Of a DNA stretch of 64,000 nt, positions 35,006 to 43,800 are shown piece after piece. The notes beneath the pieces are model-generated. The model searched no databases. It was not told the DNA's origin and saw only the letters and a program-made list of their open reading frames with translations. The position numbers and the translations under genes are program-made. The DNA lies in assembly GCF_002891295.1 (NCBI RefSeq), contig NZ_LGUI01000001.1:1051786-1115785 (forward strand), given 5' to 3'. Numbering within the stretch: the first letter of the stretch is position 1; the number at the start of each line of letters is the position of its first letter. Source of the stretch: Streptomyces eurocidicus. GTDB taxonomy: Bacteria; Actinomycetota; Actinomycetes; Streptomycetales; Streptomycetaceae.

Positions 35006-36582
35006 CGGCCACCCGCCCGGGCCGCGCCGCCGACGGGCCCGGAGAGACCGGCGGGCCGTCCCCGCACCACTTCCGACAGCACCAGCCCCCGCGGCCCCCC
35101 GGCCACCCGTCGCAGCACCGGATCGTCCTGCGGCAGCCCCGGGCCGCCGTCCCTCTGCATCACCCACCGCACGCCGTACTCCTTGAGAACGCCGAGCCGT
35201 TCGGCCCGGGAGGCCGCCGCGGCGAAGTAGCGGTGGGTGGCGGCCCACCGGCGCTTCTCGTCGCGGAGGAAGACATCGGGGTAGGCGGGCGCGACGGTGT
35301 ACGGGCCGTAGGCGGGCAGCATCCGCAGCGCGTAGTAGTCGTCGGTCAGCACCGTCTCCCCCTTGGGCACCTCGCGGGCCGCCCAGCCGATGGACGGCCA
35401 GAGCCCGATCGTGTCCGCCTGCCGCAGGACGGGCGGCACGGCGGCCGGCCGCAGCACGTACGTCAGCACCCCGGCCTGCGCCCACGCGCCGACGAGCAGG
35501 GCGGCGGCCGTCAGCGGGAGGAGGACGGCCCGCCGGGCCGTCTCCAGCGCGAGGGCGATCTGGGCGGGCAGGAGGACGGCCGGCAGGATCCGCCCCCACG
35601 CCTGGTGGCCGGTCACCCCGCCGGCCGCGAACACGACGAGCCCCAGCCCGAAGAACAGCGCGAGCGGATCGCGGCGGTCCCGGCGCAGGCGCGCCGCGAG
35701 GGCGGCGACCCCGAGCGCCACCAGGCAGAACCTGACCGCGAGATGGGCGTAGAGGGTCCGGTGGACGGCGTCCAGGCCGCCCGCGCCGAGCAGCGCGTAG
35801 AAGGAGTAGTACGGCCAGCAGGCGGGCACCGCCAGGGCGAGGGCCGCACCGGCGGCGGCCCGCAGCCAGACCGTACGGGCGGGCCACGGCCGGGCGCCCA
35901 GCAGCATCGCGGCGGCGCCGAGCGCGGCCACCGCGCCCGTGAACTGGTGGGTGAGCAGCACCCACGCCAGCAGCAGCCCCAGCCCGAGGAAGGCCGGGAT
36001 CCCCCGGGCACCGGCCACGGCCCGGCGGAGCAGCGCCCACAGGTGGAACGCGAGGCCGAGGGCGAGCGTGCTCGGGTAGGCCAGGGTCAGGCAGAGCGAG
36101 GTGAGCCCCGGGAAGCCGCTCCACGCGAACAGCCGCACCCCGTAGAGAAACAGCAGGCACAGCAGTGCCAGCGGTACGGCCGTCCGTTCCCGGGTGAAGG
36201 TGCGGACGAACACCGCGACGCCGGAGACGAGCAGGGCGAGGTCCACGAGCGCCGCCAGCCGCAGCACGGAGAACGTCCCCCAGCCGGTGGCCGAGGCGAC
36301 CAGCGCCAGCAGGACCATCCACGGCGAGTGGTACGGGCTCGGCGCGTCCTCGTCGACCAGTGGGTCGCCCGGGTGGGCGAGGTCGGCGCGCAGCCGCTCC
36401 AGCACCGCCGCGTGCATCCCGAGGTCGCCGGACCAGGGCAGCCGCACGACCATGAGCAGCAGGAGGACGACCAGCAGGAGGACGGCGCCGGCGGCCGCGG
36501 CGCGCGGGGCGCGCGGGCCGGGTGGCGGGACCCCGGTGCCGGTCGGGGTCACGCGCTCAGCGGGCGCGGTGGCCGGAAGCAC
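35002..36582 (-). CDS. polytopic membrane glycosyltransferase-like protein
   Basis: About 526 residues with around 12 hydrophobic helices. [21 protein letters not shown] and [12 protein letters not shown] in the first loop, and a C-terminal soluble domain with [19 protein letters not shown] and [10 protein letters not shown], match the layout of GT-C glycosyltransferases. The start is a GTG at 36582 after GCGAGGG and overlaps the end of the polyprenol-phosphate-mannose synthase gene by 26 bases; a second GTG at 36552 is possible. Its downstream stop overlaps the next start. Function as a lipid-sugar-dependent transferase is inferred from topology and context. Confidence 0.75.
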   Translation of the reverse strand: MLPATAPAERVTPTGTGVPPPGPRAPRAAAAGAVLLLVVLLLLMVVRLPWSGDLGMHAAVLERLRADLAHPGDPLVDEDAPSPYHSPWMVLLALVASATGWGTFSVLRLAALVDLALLVSGVAVFVRTFTRERTAVPLALLCLLFLYGVRLFAWSGFPGLTSLCLTLAYPSTLALGLAFHLWALLRRAVAGARGIPAFLGLGLLLAWVLLTHQFTGAVAALGAAAMLLGARPWPARTVWLRAAAGAALALAVPACWPYYSFYALLGAGGLDAVHRTLYAHLAVRFCLVALGVAALAARLRRDRRDPLALFFGLGLVVFAAGGVTGHQAWGRILPAVLLPAQIALALETARRAVLLPLTAAALLVGAWAQAGVLTYVLRPAAVPPVLRQADTIGLWPSIGWAAREVPKGETVLTDDYYALRMLPAYGPYTVAPAYPDVFLRDEKRRWAATHRYFAAAASRAERLGVLKEYGVRWVMQRDGGPGLPQDDPVLRRVAGGPRGLVLSEVVRGRPAGLSGPVGGAARAGGR

Positions 36583-37363
36583 GGGCGGCCCTCGCGCGCA
36601 GCCGCCATGGCATGGCCACGGATTCGAGCTGTACGGCCAGGTTCATCTTCGATTCGCCGATCGTCCGGTCCTCGAAGTGGATCGGCACCTCCAGGACGCT
36701 CTGGCCGGAGCGCAGCGCGCGGTACTTCATCTCAACCTGGAAGCTGTAGCCCGCGCTGTCCACGGTGTGGAGGTCGATGGCGCGCAGCGCGTCGGCGCTC
36801 CAGAGGTTGAAGCCGCTGGTGATGTCGCGCACGCGGGTGCCCAGGATCGTGCTGGCGTAGGCGTTGGCCCAGCGGGAGAGCAGTCTGCGGTGGGCGCTCC
36901 AGGCGGCGGACAGGGTGCCGCCGGGCACGTAGCGGCTGCCGACGACGACGTCCGCCCCGGTGGCGAGGGCGACGCCGAGCAACTCCGCGACCTTGCCGGT
37001 CGGATGGCTGCCGTCAGCATCCATCTGCACGACGTACGCGGCGCCTTCGTCGACGGCGCGGGTCATCCCGGCGGCGTAGGCGCGGCCGAGGCCGTCCTTG
37101 GTGGTGCGGTGCAGGACGGCGATACGGGCGCGGTCCGGGGTGTTGTAGCGCTCGGCGAGATCCTCGGCGATCTTTCCGGTGCCGTCGGGGCTGTTGTCGT
37201 CGACGACCAGCAGCCGCAGCCCTTCCAGCGGCAGCGACATGAGCGCCTCGGCCATCGCGGGCAGGTTGTCCGCCTCGTTGTACGTGGGCATGACCACGGT
37301 GGTCGCGGTACGTGCCCACTCCTCCGGGAGCGGCGGGGCGGCGGGGCTGTGCGGTGCGCTCAT
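36557..37363 (-). CDS. polyprenol-monophosphomannose synthase (Dpm1/Ppm1-like)
   Basis: A 268-residue GT2 enzyme that transfers mannose from GDP-mannose to polyprenyl phosphate on the cytoplasmic face. Markers are [42 protein letters not shown] (metal-binding DAD) and [27 protein letters not shown] is strongly typical of Dpm/Ppm synthases. The start ATG at 37363 follows AAGGACAGG. There are no membrane helices, unlike the fused mycobacterial form. It supplies donor for the surrounding GT-C enzymes. Confidence 0.92.
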   Translation of the reverse strand: MSAPHSPAAPPLPEEWARTATTVVMPTYNEADNLPAMAEALMSLPLEGLRLLVVDDNSPDGTGKIAEDLAERYNTPDRARIAVLHRTTKDGLGRAYAAGMTRAVDEGAAYVVQMDADGSHPTGKVAELLGVALATGADVVVGSRYVPGGTLSAAWSAHRRLLSRWANAYASTILGTRVRDITSGFNLWSADALRAIDLHTVDSAGYSFQVEMKYRALRSGQSVLEVPIHFEDRTIGESKMNLAVQLESVAMPWRLRARAARASGHRAR

Positions 37364-37429
37364 ATGCCTGTCCTTGTCGGTGTGGCCGGTGGGTTTCCCG
37401 GGTCGGGCGGTTCCGTACGTGGCCGGAGC

Positions 37430-37590
37430 CGCGGGGTGGGCGGTCACCCGGCGCGGTGGGGGACCGTTCCGGGTGCGGTGGGGGCCGTTGCCCGTAAGGG
37501 CGGTCTTTTCCGGGTGCGGTGGGCCCGTTCCCCCGTAAGGAGAGCCGTTTCCCCGTAAGGACGGCCGTTCCCGGGTGCGTGCGACGGGGT
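37430..37590. repeat. degenerate GTGCGGTGGG / CCCGTAAGG repeats
   Basis: About four interleaved copies of CCGGGTGCGGTGGG and CCGTTCCCCCGTAAGG motifs between the mannose-synthase start and the nucleotidyltransferase end. No gene is evident here; nothing else distinguishes the 244-base gap. Confidence 0.65.
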
Positions 37591-37607
37591 GTCAGGCGGC
37601 GGGGGCG

Positions 37608-38687
37608 TCAGGCGGCGGAGAAGCGGATGGCGGCGTCGGGGATGGTCGTGCCGCACCAGACGCGGGCGCCGTCGCGGAGCTCGTTGTCCGCGCCGACCCC
37701 GGCGTGGTCGCCGATCACCGCGCCGTGGAGCACCGTCCGCGGGCCCACCCTGGCCTGCCGTCCGACCATGCTGGCGTGGATCCGCGCCCCCTCCCCGACC
37801 CGGGCGCCGTCCAGCACGACGGAACCCTCGATCTCGGCACCCGCCGCGACGTGGGCACCGGCGCCGACGACCGTGCCGCCGCCGAGCCGGGCGCCCGCCT
37901 CGACCCGGGCGCCGGGCAGCAGCAGGAACTCCCCCGGCTCGCCGGGGACGGCGGGCGACCGGACGACGCCCCGTACGAGGTCGGCCGATGCCTGGACGAA
38001 GGAGGCGGGGCGGCCCAGGTCCAGCCAGTACGAGGTGTCGACGACGCCGTGCAGCAGCGCTCCGGCGGCCAGCAGCCCGGGGAAGGTCTCGCGCTCCAGG
38101 GAGACCGGGCGGCCGGCCGGAATGGTGTCCATGACCTCGCGCCGGAAGACGTAGACACCGGCGTTGACCTGGTCGGTGACAAACTCCTCGGGCCGCCGGG
38201 GCTTCTCGGTGAAGGCCAGCACCCGCCCACCGGGGCCGGTGGGCACCAGGCCGAAGGCCCGGGGGTCCTCGGCCCTGGTGAGGTGCAGGGTGACGTCGGC
38301 CCCCGCCCGCTCGTGACGGTGCAGCAGACCCCCGAGGTCGAGTCCGCTGAGGATGTCGCCGTTGAGTACGAGCACGGGGTCGGCCGGGCCCGAGGCGAGG
38401 GCGTCCGCCGCCGCGCGGACCGCGCCGCCCGTGCCCAGCGGCACGTCCTCGGTGACATAGGTCAGGCGCAGCCCGTGGGCGGAGCCGTCGCCGAAGTAGG
38501 GCTCGAAGACCTCGGCCAGATAGGACGTGGCCAGTACGACATGGCGGACGCCGGCGTCTCTGGCGCGGGCCAGCTGATGGGCGAGGAAGGGCACCCCGGC
38601 GGCCGGGACCATCGGCTTGGGGGTGGTGAGGGTGAGCGGCTGGAGCCGGGTCCCCTTGCCGCCGACGAGCAGAACCGCCTCTGTCAT
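37608..38687 (-). CDS. sugar-1-phosphate nucleotidyltransferase (ManC/GDP-mannose pyrophosphorylase-like)
   Basis: A 359-residue enzyme. The nucleotide-binding signature is LVGGKGTRLQPLTLTTPKPM at the N-terminus; LNGDILSGLDL holds the metal-binding Asp, and FTEKPRRPEEFVTDQVNAG the sugar site. The C-terminal third is a left-handed beta helix with hexapeptide-like repeats (GARVGEGARIHAS). This layout is that of GDP-mannose or glucose-1-phosphate uridylyl/thymidylyl enzymes; linkage to a mannose synthase favours GDP-mannose. The start is the ATG at 38687 after GAGGAC. It heads the minus-strand glycan operon. Confidence 0.87.
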   Translation of the reverse strand: MTEAVLLVGGKGTRLQPLTLTTPKPMVPAAGVPFLAHQLARARDAGVRHVVLATSYLAEVFEPYFGDGSAHGLRLTYVTEDVPLGTGGAVRAAADALASGPADPVLVLNGDILSGLDLGGLLHRHERAGADVTLHLTRAEDPRAFGLVPTGPGGRVLAFTEKPRRPEEFVTDQVNAGVYVFRREVMDTIPAGRPVSLERETFPGLLAAGALLHGVVDTSYWLDLGRPASFVQASADLVRGVVRSPAVPGEPGEFLLLPGARVEAGARLGGGTVVGAGAHVAAGAEIEGSVVLDGARVGEGARIHASMVGRQARVGPRTVLHGAVIGDHAGVGADNELRDGARVWCGTTIPDAAIRFSAA

Positions 38688-38861
38688 GCCACTGTCCTCG
38701 CCGTTGTCGTCGCTGTCGCCGCGGGCCCCGCCATCGGCGTCTCGGCCGATGCCGCCGCCGGCTGTTCCACCGGCACCGCCAGGGGTACCGTCACCATTAC
38801 CGCTGTACCGTTTTGTCAGTTTTCGCGGCAATTTACACTACAATCTATTCTCTGCTGGAAA
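38688..38861. promoter_or_regulatory. divergent promoter region with AT-rich island
   Basis: The 174 bases between the nucleotidyltransferase and GtrA genes. From about 38808 to 38865 the sequence is unusually AT-rich for this genome (TTTTGTCAGTTTTCG, AATTTACACTACAATC). It is a likely promoter and a possible site for xenogeneic silencers; no operator is assigned. Confidence 0.5.
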
Positions 38862-39605
38862 ATGTCTGCTTTTGCGTGGCGAACATATCGGGAGAGGCCC
38901 TTGCGACCCCTGCGACCGAGGACACCCGGGACCCCCGAAGAGCCGGGGGACCCCGCGACACCGACCGCCCCGCCCGCATCGACCACCCCGCCGAGCCCGG
39001 CCGCCCCGCAGGCGGAGTCGGCGCCCGAGGGCCCGCCCGTCTCCGGCCCGGCGCGGCTGCTGGCCCTCGGGAGGGAGTTCGCGAAGTTCGGCACGGTCGG
39101 CGGCCTGGGCATCTTCGTCAACCTCGCGGTCTTCAACATCTGCCGTACGGCCACGGGGCTGCCGGTCGTGCGGTGCAGCGTGATCGCGACGCTGGTCGCC
39201 ATCGCCTTCAACTACCTGGGGCTGCGCCATTTCGCCTACAAGGACCGCGACAAGAGCCACCGCAGCCGGGAGATCGCCCTCTTCGCCGCCTTCAGCGCCG
39301 TGGGGCTGGTCATCGAGAACGGCGTCCTCTACGTCGCCACCTACGGCTTCGGCTGGGACACCCCGTTCCAGAACAACCTGTTCAAGTTCCTGGGCATCGG
39401 GGCCGCCACGCTGTTCCGCTTCTGGTCCTACCGCGCCTGGGTGTTCAGAGCGCTGCCGCGGCACGCCCGGGAGGCGCGGCACGACGGGCCCGCACGTCAG
39501 GACGGTGTCTCTCGCCACGACGGTCCCCCGCATCACGGCGATCCCTCGAACACCAAGAGCAATCCCGCCGCGTACCACCCCGAGACCACCGCACCTCCAC
39601 CGTAG
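38862..39605 (+). CDS. GtrA-family membrane protein (putative polyprenyl-phosphate-sugar flippase)
   Basis: A protein of about 247 residues. After a Pro-rich N-terminal tail, four helices form a GtrA domain, with FAKFGTVGGLGIFVNLAVF, NYLGLRHFAYKDRD and the second half ending FRFWSYRAWVF. GtrA proteins help move polyprenyl-phosphate-linked sugars across the membrane. The ATG at 38862 follows TGGAAA. The His/Arg-rich C-terminus overlaps the end of the convergent PIG-V-like gene by 73 bases. It fits between the cytoplasmic donor synthesis and the outer-face transferases. Confidence 0.85.
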   Translation: MSAFAWRTYRERPLRPLRPRTPGTPEEPGDPATPTAPPASTTPPSPAAPQAESAPEGPPVSGPARLLALGREFAKFGTVGGLGIFVNLAVFNICRTATGLPVVRCSVIATLVAIAFNYLGLRHFAYKDRDKSHRSREIALFAAFSAVGLVIENGVLYVATYGFGWDTPFQNNLFKFLGIGAATLFRFWSYRAWVFRALPRHAREARHDGPARQDGVSRHDGPPHHGDPSNTKSNPAAYHPETTAPPP

Positions 39606-40729
39606 AGACACACCCGCACCCCTAGCCGAGCACGTGCGAGCGGACGGGCCGCCAACAGCAACGGAACCGGCAGGAACGGCAGCATGAAGCGTGGCTTGGA
39701 GAGCGGCGAGCCCGGTGTGCCGACCATCAGCAGCCAGGCCCCCGCGAGCAGCGCCACCAGCGGCCACGGCACGCTCCGGTCCAGCGCCAGGGCGAGCACC
39801 GCGACGGCCGTGAGCACCACCAGGCCGAGCACCACGGCACCGCGCACGTCGGAGAGCCGGCCGGCCCGCTCGTAGAGCAGCACGTCCTTCAGGAAGTGCG
39901 CCGTGCCCCGGCCGAAGTCGAACGACTGCCCCCAGGCCCGCTCGGCCTCGAACCAGCCGTCCACCCGGCCCACCTTGGCACCCAGGAAGAGCCAGCTGCC
40001 CAGGAGCCCCAGCGGCGCCACGAGCAGCGCGACCCACGGCCGCCAGCCGTCCCGGCGGCGCACCACCGCCCAGCCGGCGGCCAGGGCCACCGTGCCGATC
40101 AGCACCGTGGCGGTCGGCCGGACGGCGCCCGCCACCACGCACAGCGCGGCGGCGCTCAGCCAGCGCCGGGCCAGCAGGGCGACCATCGCCCACACCAGGG
40201 CGGCGCTGAAGACCGCCTCCGAGTACGGCACCCACAGTGCGAACGCGTACGGCGAGCAGGCCCAGAGCGCCACACACGCGTACCCGGCGCCGGGGCGCCC
40301 GCCTATGGCGCGCACGAGCACGTACACACCGGAGGCGGCCACCGCGGCGGCACAGAAGGAGACCACCACCCCGGCGTACGCCAAAGGGAGCGCGGTCAAG
40401 AGGTGCACGCCCCTGATGAGCGCCGGTACGAGCGGGAAGAAGGCGAGTCTGCTGAACGCCGGTTCACCGTCGTCGCGGTAGACGATCTCGCGCGGATAGC
40501 CGTGGCCCGCGATATGCAGGTAGTTGCCGCTGTCCCAGCGGCGCAGCAGCTCCTCGGGGCCACGCCCGAGGTGATGGCCGACCAGCAGCAGCGTCGCGAA
40601 GCCGACGGAGGCGACCGCGAGGTAGAGGACGGCCGCAAGGGCCGCCTCCCGGCGCGCCGGGGCGGGGGACCAGGCTCGGGCGGCCCGCCGGGGCACCGGA
40701 GCGGGTTCGAGCCGAGAGACGACCTTCAT
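39533..40729 (-). CDS. PIG-V-like polytopic mannosyltransferase
   Basis: A 398-residue integral membrane protein with about ten helices. The motif RRWDSGNYLHIAGHGYP after the first helix is the conserved outer loop of the PIG-V/GPI-mannosyltransferase-2-like family, with the catalytic Asp. AFFPLVPALIRG is another family match. The start is the ATG at 40729. Its promoter would lie in the short gap beyond the gdh terminator. It probably uses polyprenyl-phosphate mannose at the outer face. Confidence 0.85.
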   Translation of the reverse strand: MKVVSRLEPAPVPRRAARAWSPAPARREAALAAVLYLAVASVGFATLLLVGHHLGRGPEELLRRWDSGNYLHIAGHGYPREIVYRDDGEPAFSRLAFFPLVPALIRGVHLLTALPLAYAGVVVSFCAAAVAASGVYVLVRAIGGRPGAGYACVALWACSPYAFALWVPYSEAVFSAALVWAMVALLARRWLSAAALCVVAGAVRPTATVLIGTVALAAGWAVVRRRDGWRPWVALLVAPLGLLGSWLFLGAKVGRVDGWFEAERAWGQSFDFGRGTAHFLKDVLLYERAGRLSDVRGAVVLGLVVLTAVAVLALALDRSVPWPLVALLAGAWLLMVGTPGSPLSKPRFMLPFLPVPLLLAARPLARARLGVRVCLYGGGAVVSGWYAAGLLLVFEGSP

Positions 40730-40763
40730 CCGTCTCTCTTAACACGATTCAACCCTACAAAAG

Positions 40764-40797
40764 GGGCGGCCCCGGGGGTTTCTCCCCGGGGCCGCCC
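40764..40797 (-). terminator. intrinsic terminator of gdh
   Basis: A perfect 14-base inverted repeat (GGGCGGCCCCGGGG and complement, loop 40778-40783), followed on the minus strand by CTTTTGTAG. It lies 16 bases past the gdh stop codon and is the clearest intrinsic terminator in this part of the window. Confidence 0.85.
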
Positions 40798-40813
40798 ACA
40801 GTTCACTCAGGCG

Positions 40814-43800
40814 TCAGCTGTGCGTACGCAGCAGCGTCCGCATCGTCCGCATGGCCACCGACAGGTTGGCCAGGTCGAAGGCGTCCGAGCCCCGGATCTC
40901 GTCCAGCGTGGTGCGGGCACGGACCAGGATCGCGGCGTTCTTCTCCTCCCACGCCCGGTAGCGCTCCTCCGGCGTCGAGGTGCCGTTGCCGACGGAGAGG
41001 ATGTCGGACGTGAGCGCCGCGTGGGCCGCGTAGAGGTCCTCGCGGATGGAGGCGCGGGCCATGGACTGCCAGCGGTCGGCGCGCGGCAGCTCGATGATCC
41101 GGTCCATCAGCTGGGTGATGTGCAGGCGGTCGCCGAGGTCGTAGTACACCTCGGCCACGTCCAGGTGCGCCTTGCCGGTGCGCTCCGCGACGGCCACGAT
41201 GTCCAGCGCCGGGAAGACGGAGGAGAACCCCGCCACCCGCACGGCCAGGTCGTCCGGCACCCCGGCGGCCACCAGCTCGTCGTGGATGGAACGCCACCAC
41301 TCGCTGTCGGCGCCCTTGAGCAGCTTGGGCAGCTCGAACCAGACCGCGGCCACGCCGTCCCGGAAGAAGTCGATGGTCTCGGCCAGCTGGAGCGGCTGCG
41401 GGCGGTTGTTGAGCAGCCAGCGCGTGCCGCGCTCGACCAGCCGGCGGCCGTGCAGCCGGATCCGGGTCTGGACGTCGGCCGCGACGCTGTTGTCGAGGGA
41501 TTCGACGGCGTCCCAGACCCGGCCCAGGCCGAAGATCTCCCGGGCCGCGGTCTGCGCCCGGACGATCTCCTCCAGCGAGGCGCCCGTCTCCTCGCGCAGA
41601 CGGTGCAGGAACGTCGAGCCACCGCTGTTGACCGTGTCGTTGACCAGGACGGTCGTGACGATCTCCCGGCGCAGCGCGTGGGTGTCGATCTGCTCGCCGT
41701 AGGAGGTGCGCAGCGCCTCCGGGAAGTAGGCGTAGAGCAGCCGCTCCAGGTACGGGTCGTCGGGGAGCTCGGTGCCCAGCAGCTCCTCGGCGGTGGTGAT
41801 CTTGATGTAGGCGAGCAGGACCGCCAGCTCGGGCTGGGTCAGCCCGCGGCCGGCGGAGAGCCGCTCGCGGATCTGCCGGTCGTTGGGCAGGAACTCCAGG
41901 GCCCGGTCCAGGTGCCCGTCGCGGGTCAGCCTGCGCATGATCCGCTGGTGGGCGTGGAGCAGGCTGGGGGCCTGGGCGACGGCGTTGGCCAGGGCCACGT
42001 TCTGCGCGTAGTTGTTGCGCAGGACCAGCTCGCCGACCTCGTCCGTCATCTCCGCGAGGAGCTTGTTGCGCTGCTTGACGGTCATGTCGCCTTCCGCGAC
42101 CAGGCCGTTCAGCAGGACCTTGATGTTCACCTCGTGGTCGGAGGTGTCCACACCGGCGCTGTTGTCGATCGCGTCGGTGTTGATCCGGCCGCCGGTGGAC
42201 TCCGGGCCACCGGACAGGGCGAACTCGATCCGGCCGAGCTGGGTCAGACCGAGGTTGCCGCCCTCGCCGACGACCTTGACCCGGAGGTCCTGGCCGTCGA
42301 CGCGGATCGCGTCGTTCGCCTTGTCGCCCACGTCCGTGTGCGACTCGGTGGACGCCTTCGCGTAGGTGCCGATGCCGCCGTTCCACAGCAGGTCGACCGG
42401 GGCGCTGAGGATCGCCTTCATCAGCTCGGCGGGGGTCATCTTGGTGACGCCCGCCTCGATGCCGAGGGCGGCCCGCACCTGCGCGTTGACCGGGATCGAC
42501 TTGGCCGTACGGGGGTGGATGCCACCGCCCGCCGACAGCAGCTCGGCGTTGTAGTCGGCCCAGGAGGAGCGGGGCAGCTCGAACAGCCGGCGGCGCTCGG
42601 CGTAGGAGACGGCCGCGTCGGGCGTGGGGTCGAGGAAGATGTGCCGGTGGTCGAAGGCGGCGACCAGGCGGATGTGCTCGGAGAGCAGCATGCCGTTGCC
42701 GAAGACGTCACCGGACATGTCACCGACGCCGACGACCGTGAAGTCCTCGGTCTGGGTGTTGTGGCCCAGCTCCCGGAAGTGGCGCTTGACCGACTCCCAG
42801 GCGCCGCGGGCGGTGATGCCCATGCCCTTGTGGTCGTAGCCGGCCGAGCCGCCGGAGGCGAAGGCGTCGCCCAGCCAGAAGCCGTAGGACTCCGCGACCT
42901 CGTTGGCGATGTCGGAGAACGTGGCGGTGCCCTTGTCGGCGGCGACCACCAGATAGGTGTCGTCCCCGTCGTGGCGCACGACGTCCTTCGGCGGCACGAC
43001 CTCGCCGCCGACCATGTTGTCGGTGATGTCGAGCAGACCGGAGATGAAGGTCTTGTACGAGGCGATGCCCTCGGCCAGCCAGGCGTCACGGTCCAGGGAC
43101 GGGTCCGGGAGCCGCTTGCCGACGAAGCCGCCCTTGGCGCCGACGGGCACGATGACGGTGTTCTTCACCATCTGGGCCTTGACCAGGCCGAGGACCTCGG
43201 TGCGGAAGTCCTCGCGCCGGTCGGACCAGCGCAGACCGCCGCGCGCGACCTTGCCGAAGCGCAGGTGCACACCCTCGACGCGCGGGGAGTAGACCCAGAT
43301 CTCGTACGCGGGGCGCGGAGCCGGCAGGTCGGGGATGGCCTGCGGGTCGAGCTTGATGGAGAGATACGGGTGCGGGGCGCCGACGAGGCCCGCCGCGTCA
43401 CCGCCCGAGCCGACGCGCCGGCCCTTCCCGTCGCTTCCCGAGCCGACGCGCTGGCCCCTCCCGTCGCTTCCCGAGCCGACGCGCTGGCCCCTCCCGTCGC
43501 TTCCCTCGCTGACGCGCTGGAAGTGATTGGTGCGCAGGGTGGCCTTGATGACCGTGAGGAAGGCCCGCAGGATGCGGTCCTCGTCCAGGCTCGCGACCTG
43601 GTCCAGGGCGCCGTCCAGCTCCTCCAGGAGCCCGTCGGTCAGCTCGCGGCCGGCCCGCTGGAGCGCGGGCGACATCCGGGCCTCGAACAGGTTGACCAGC
43701 AGCCGGGTGGTGTGGACGTTGGTGCTGAGGGTGTCCTCCATGTACGCCTGGCTGAACGGCGAACCGGCCTGCCGCAAGTACTTGGCGTAGGCCCGGAGCA

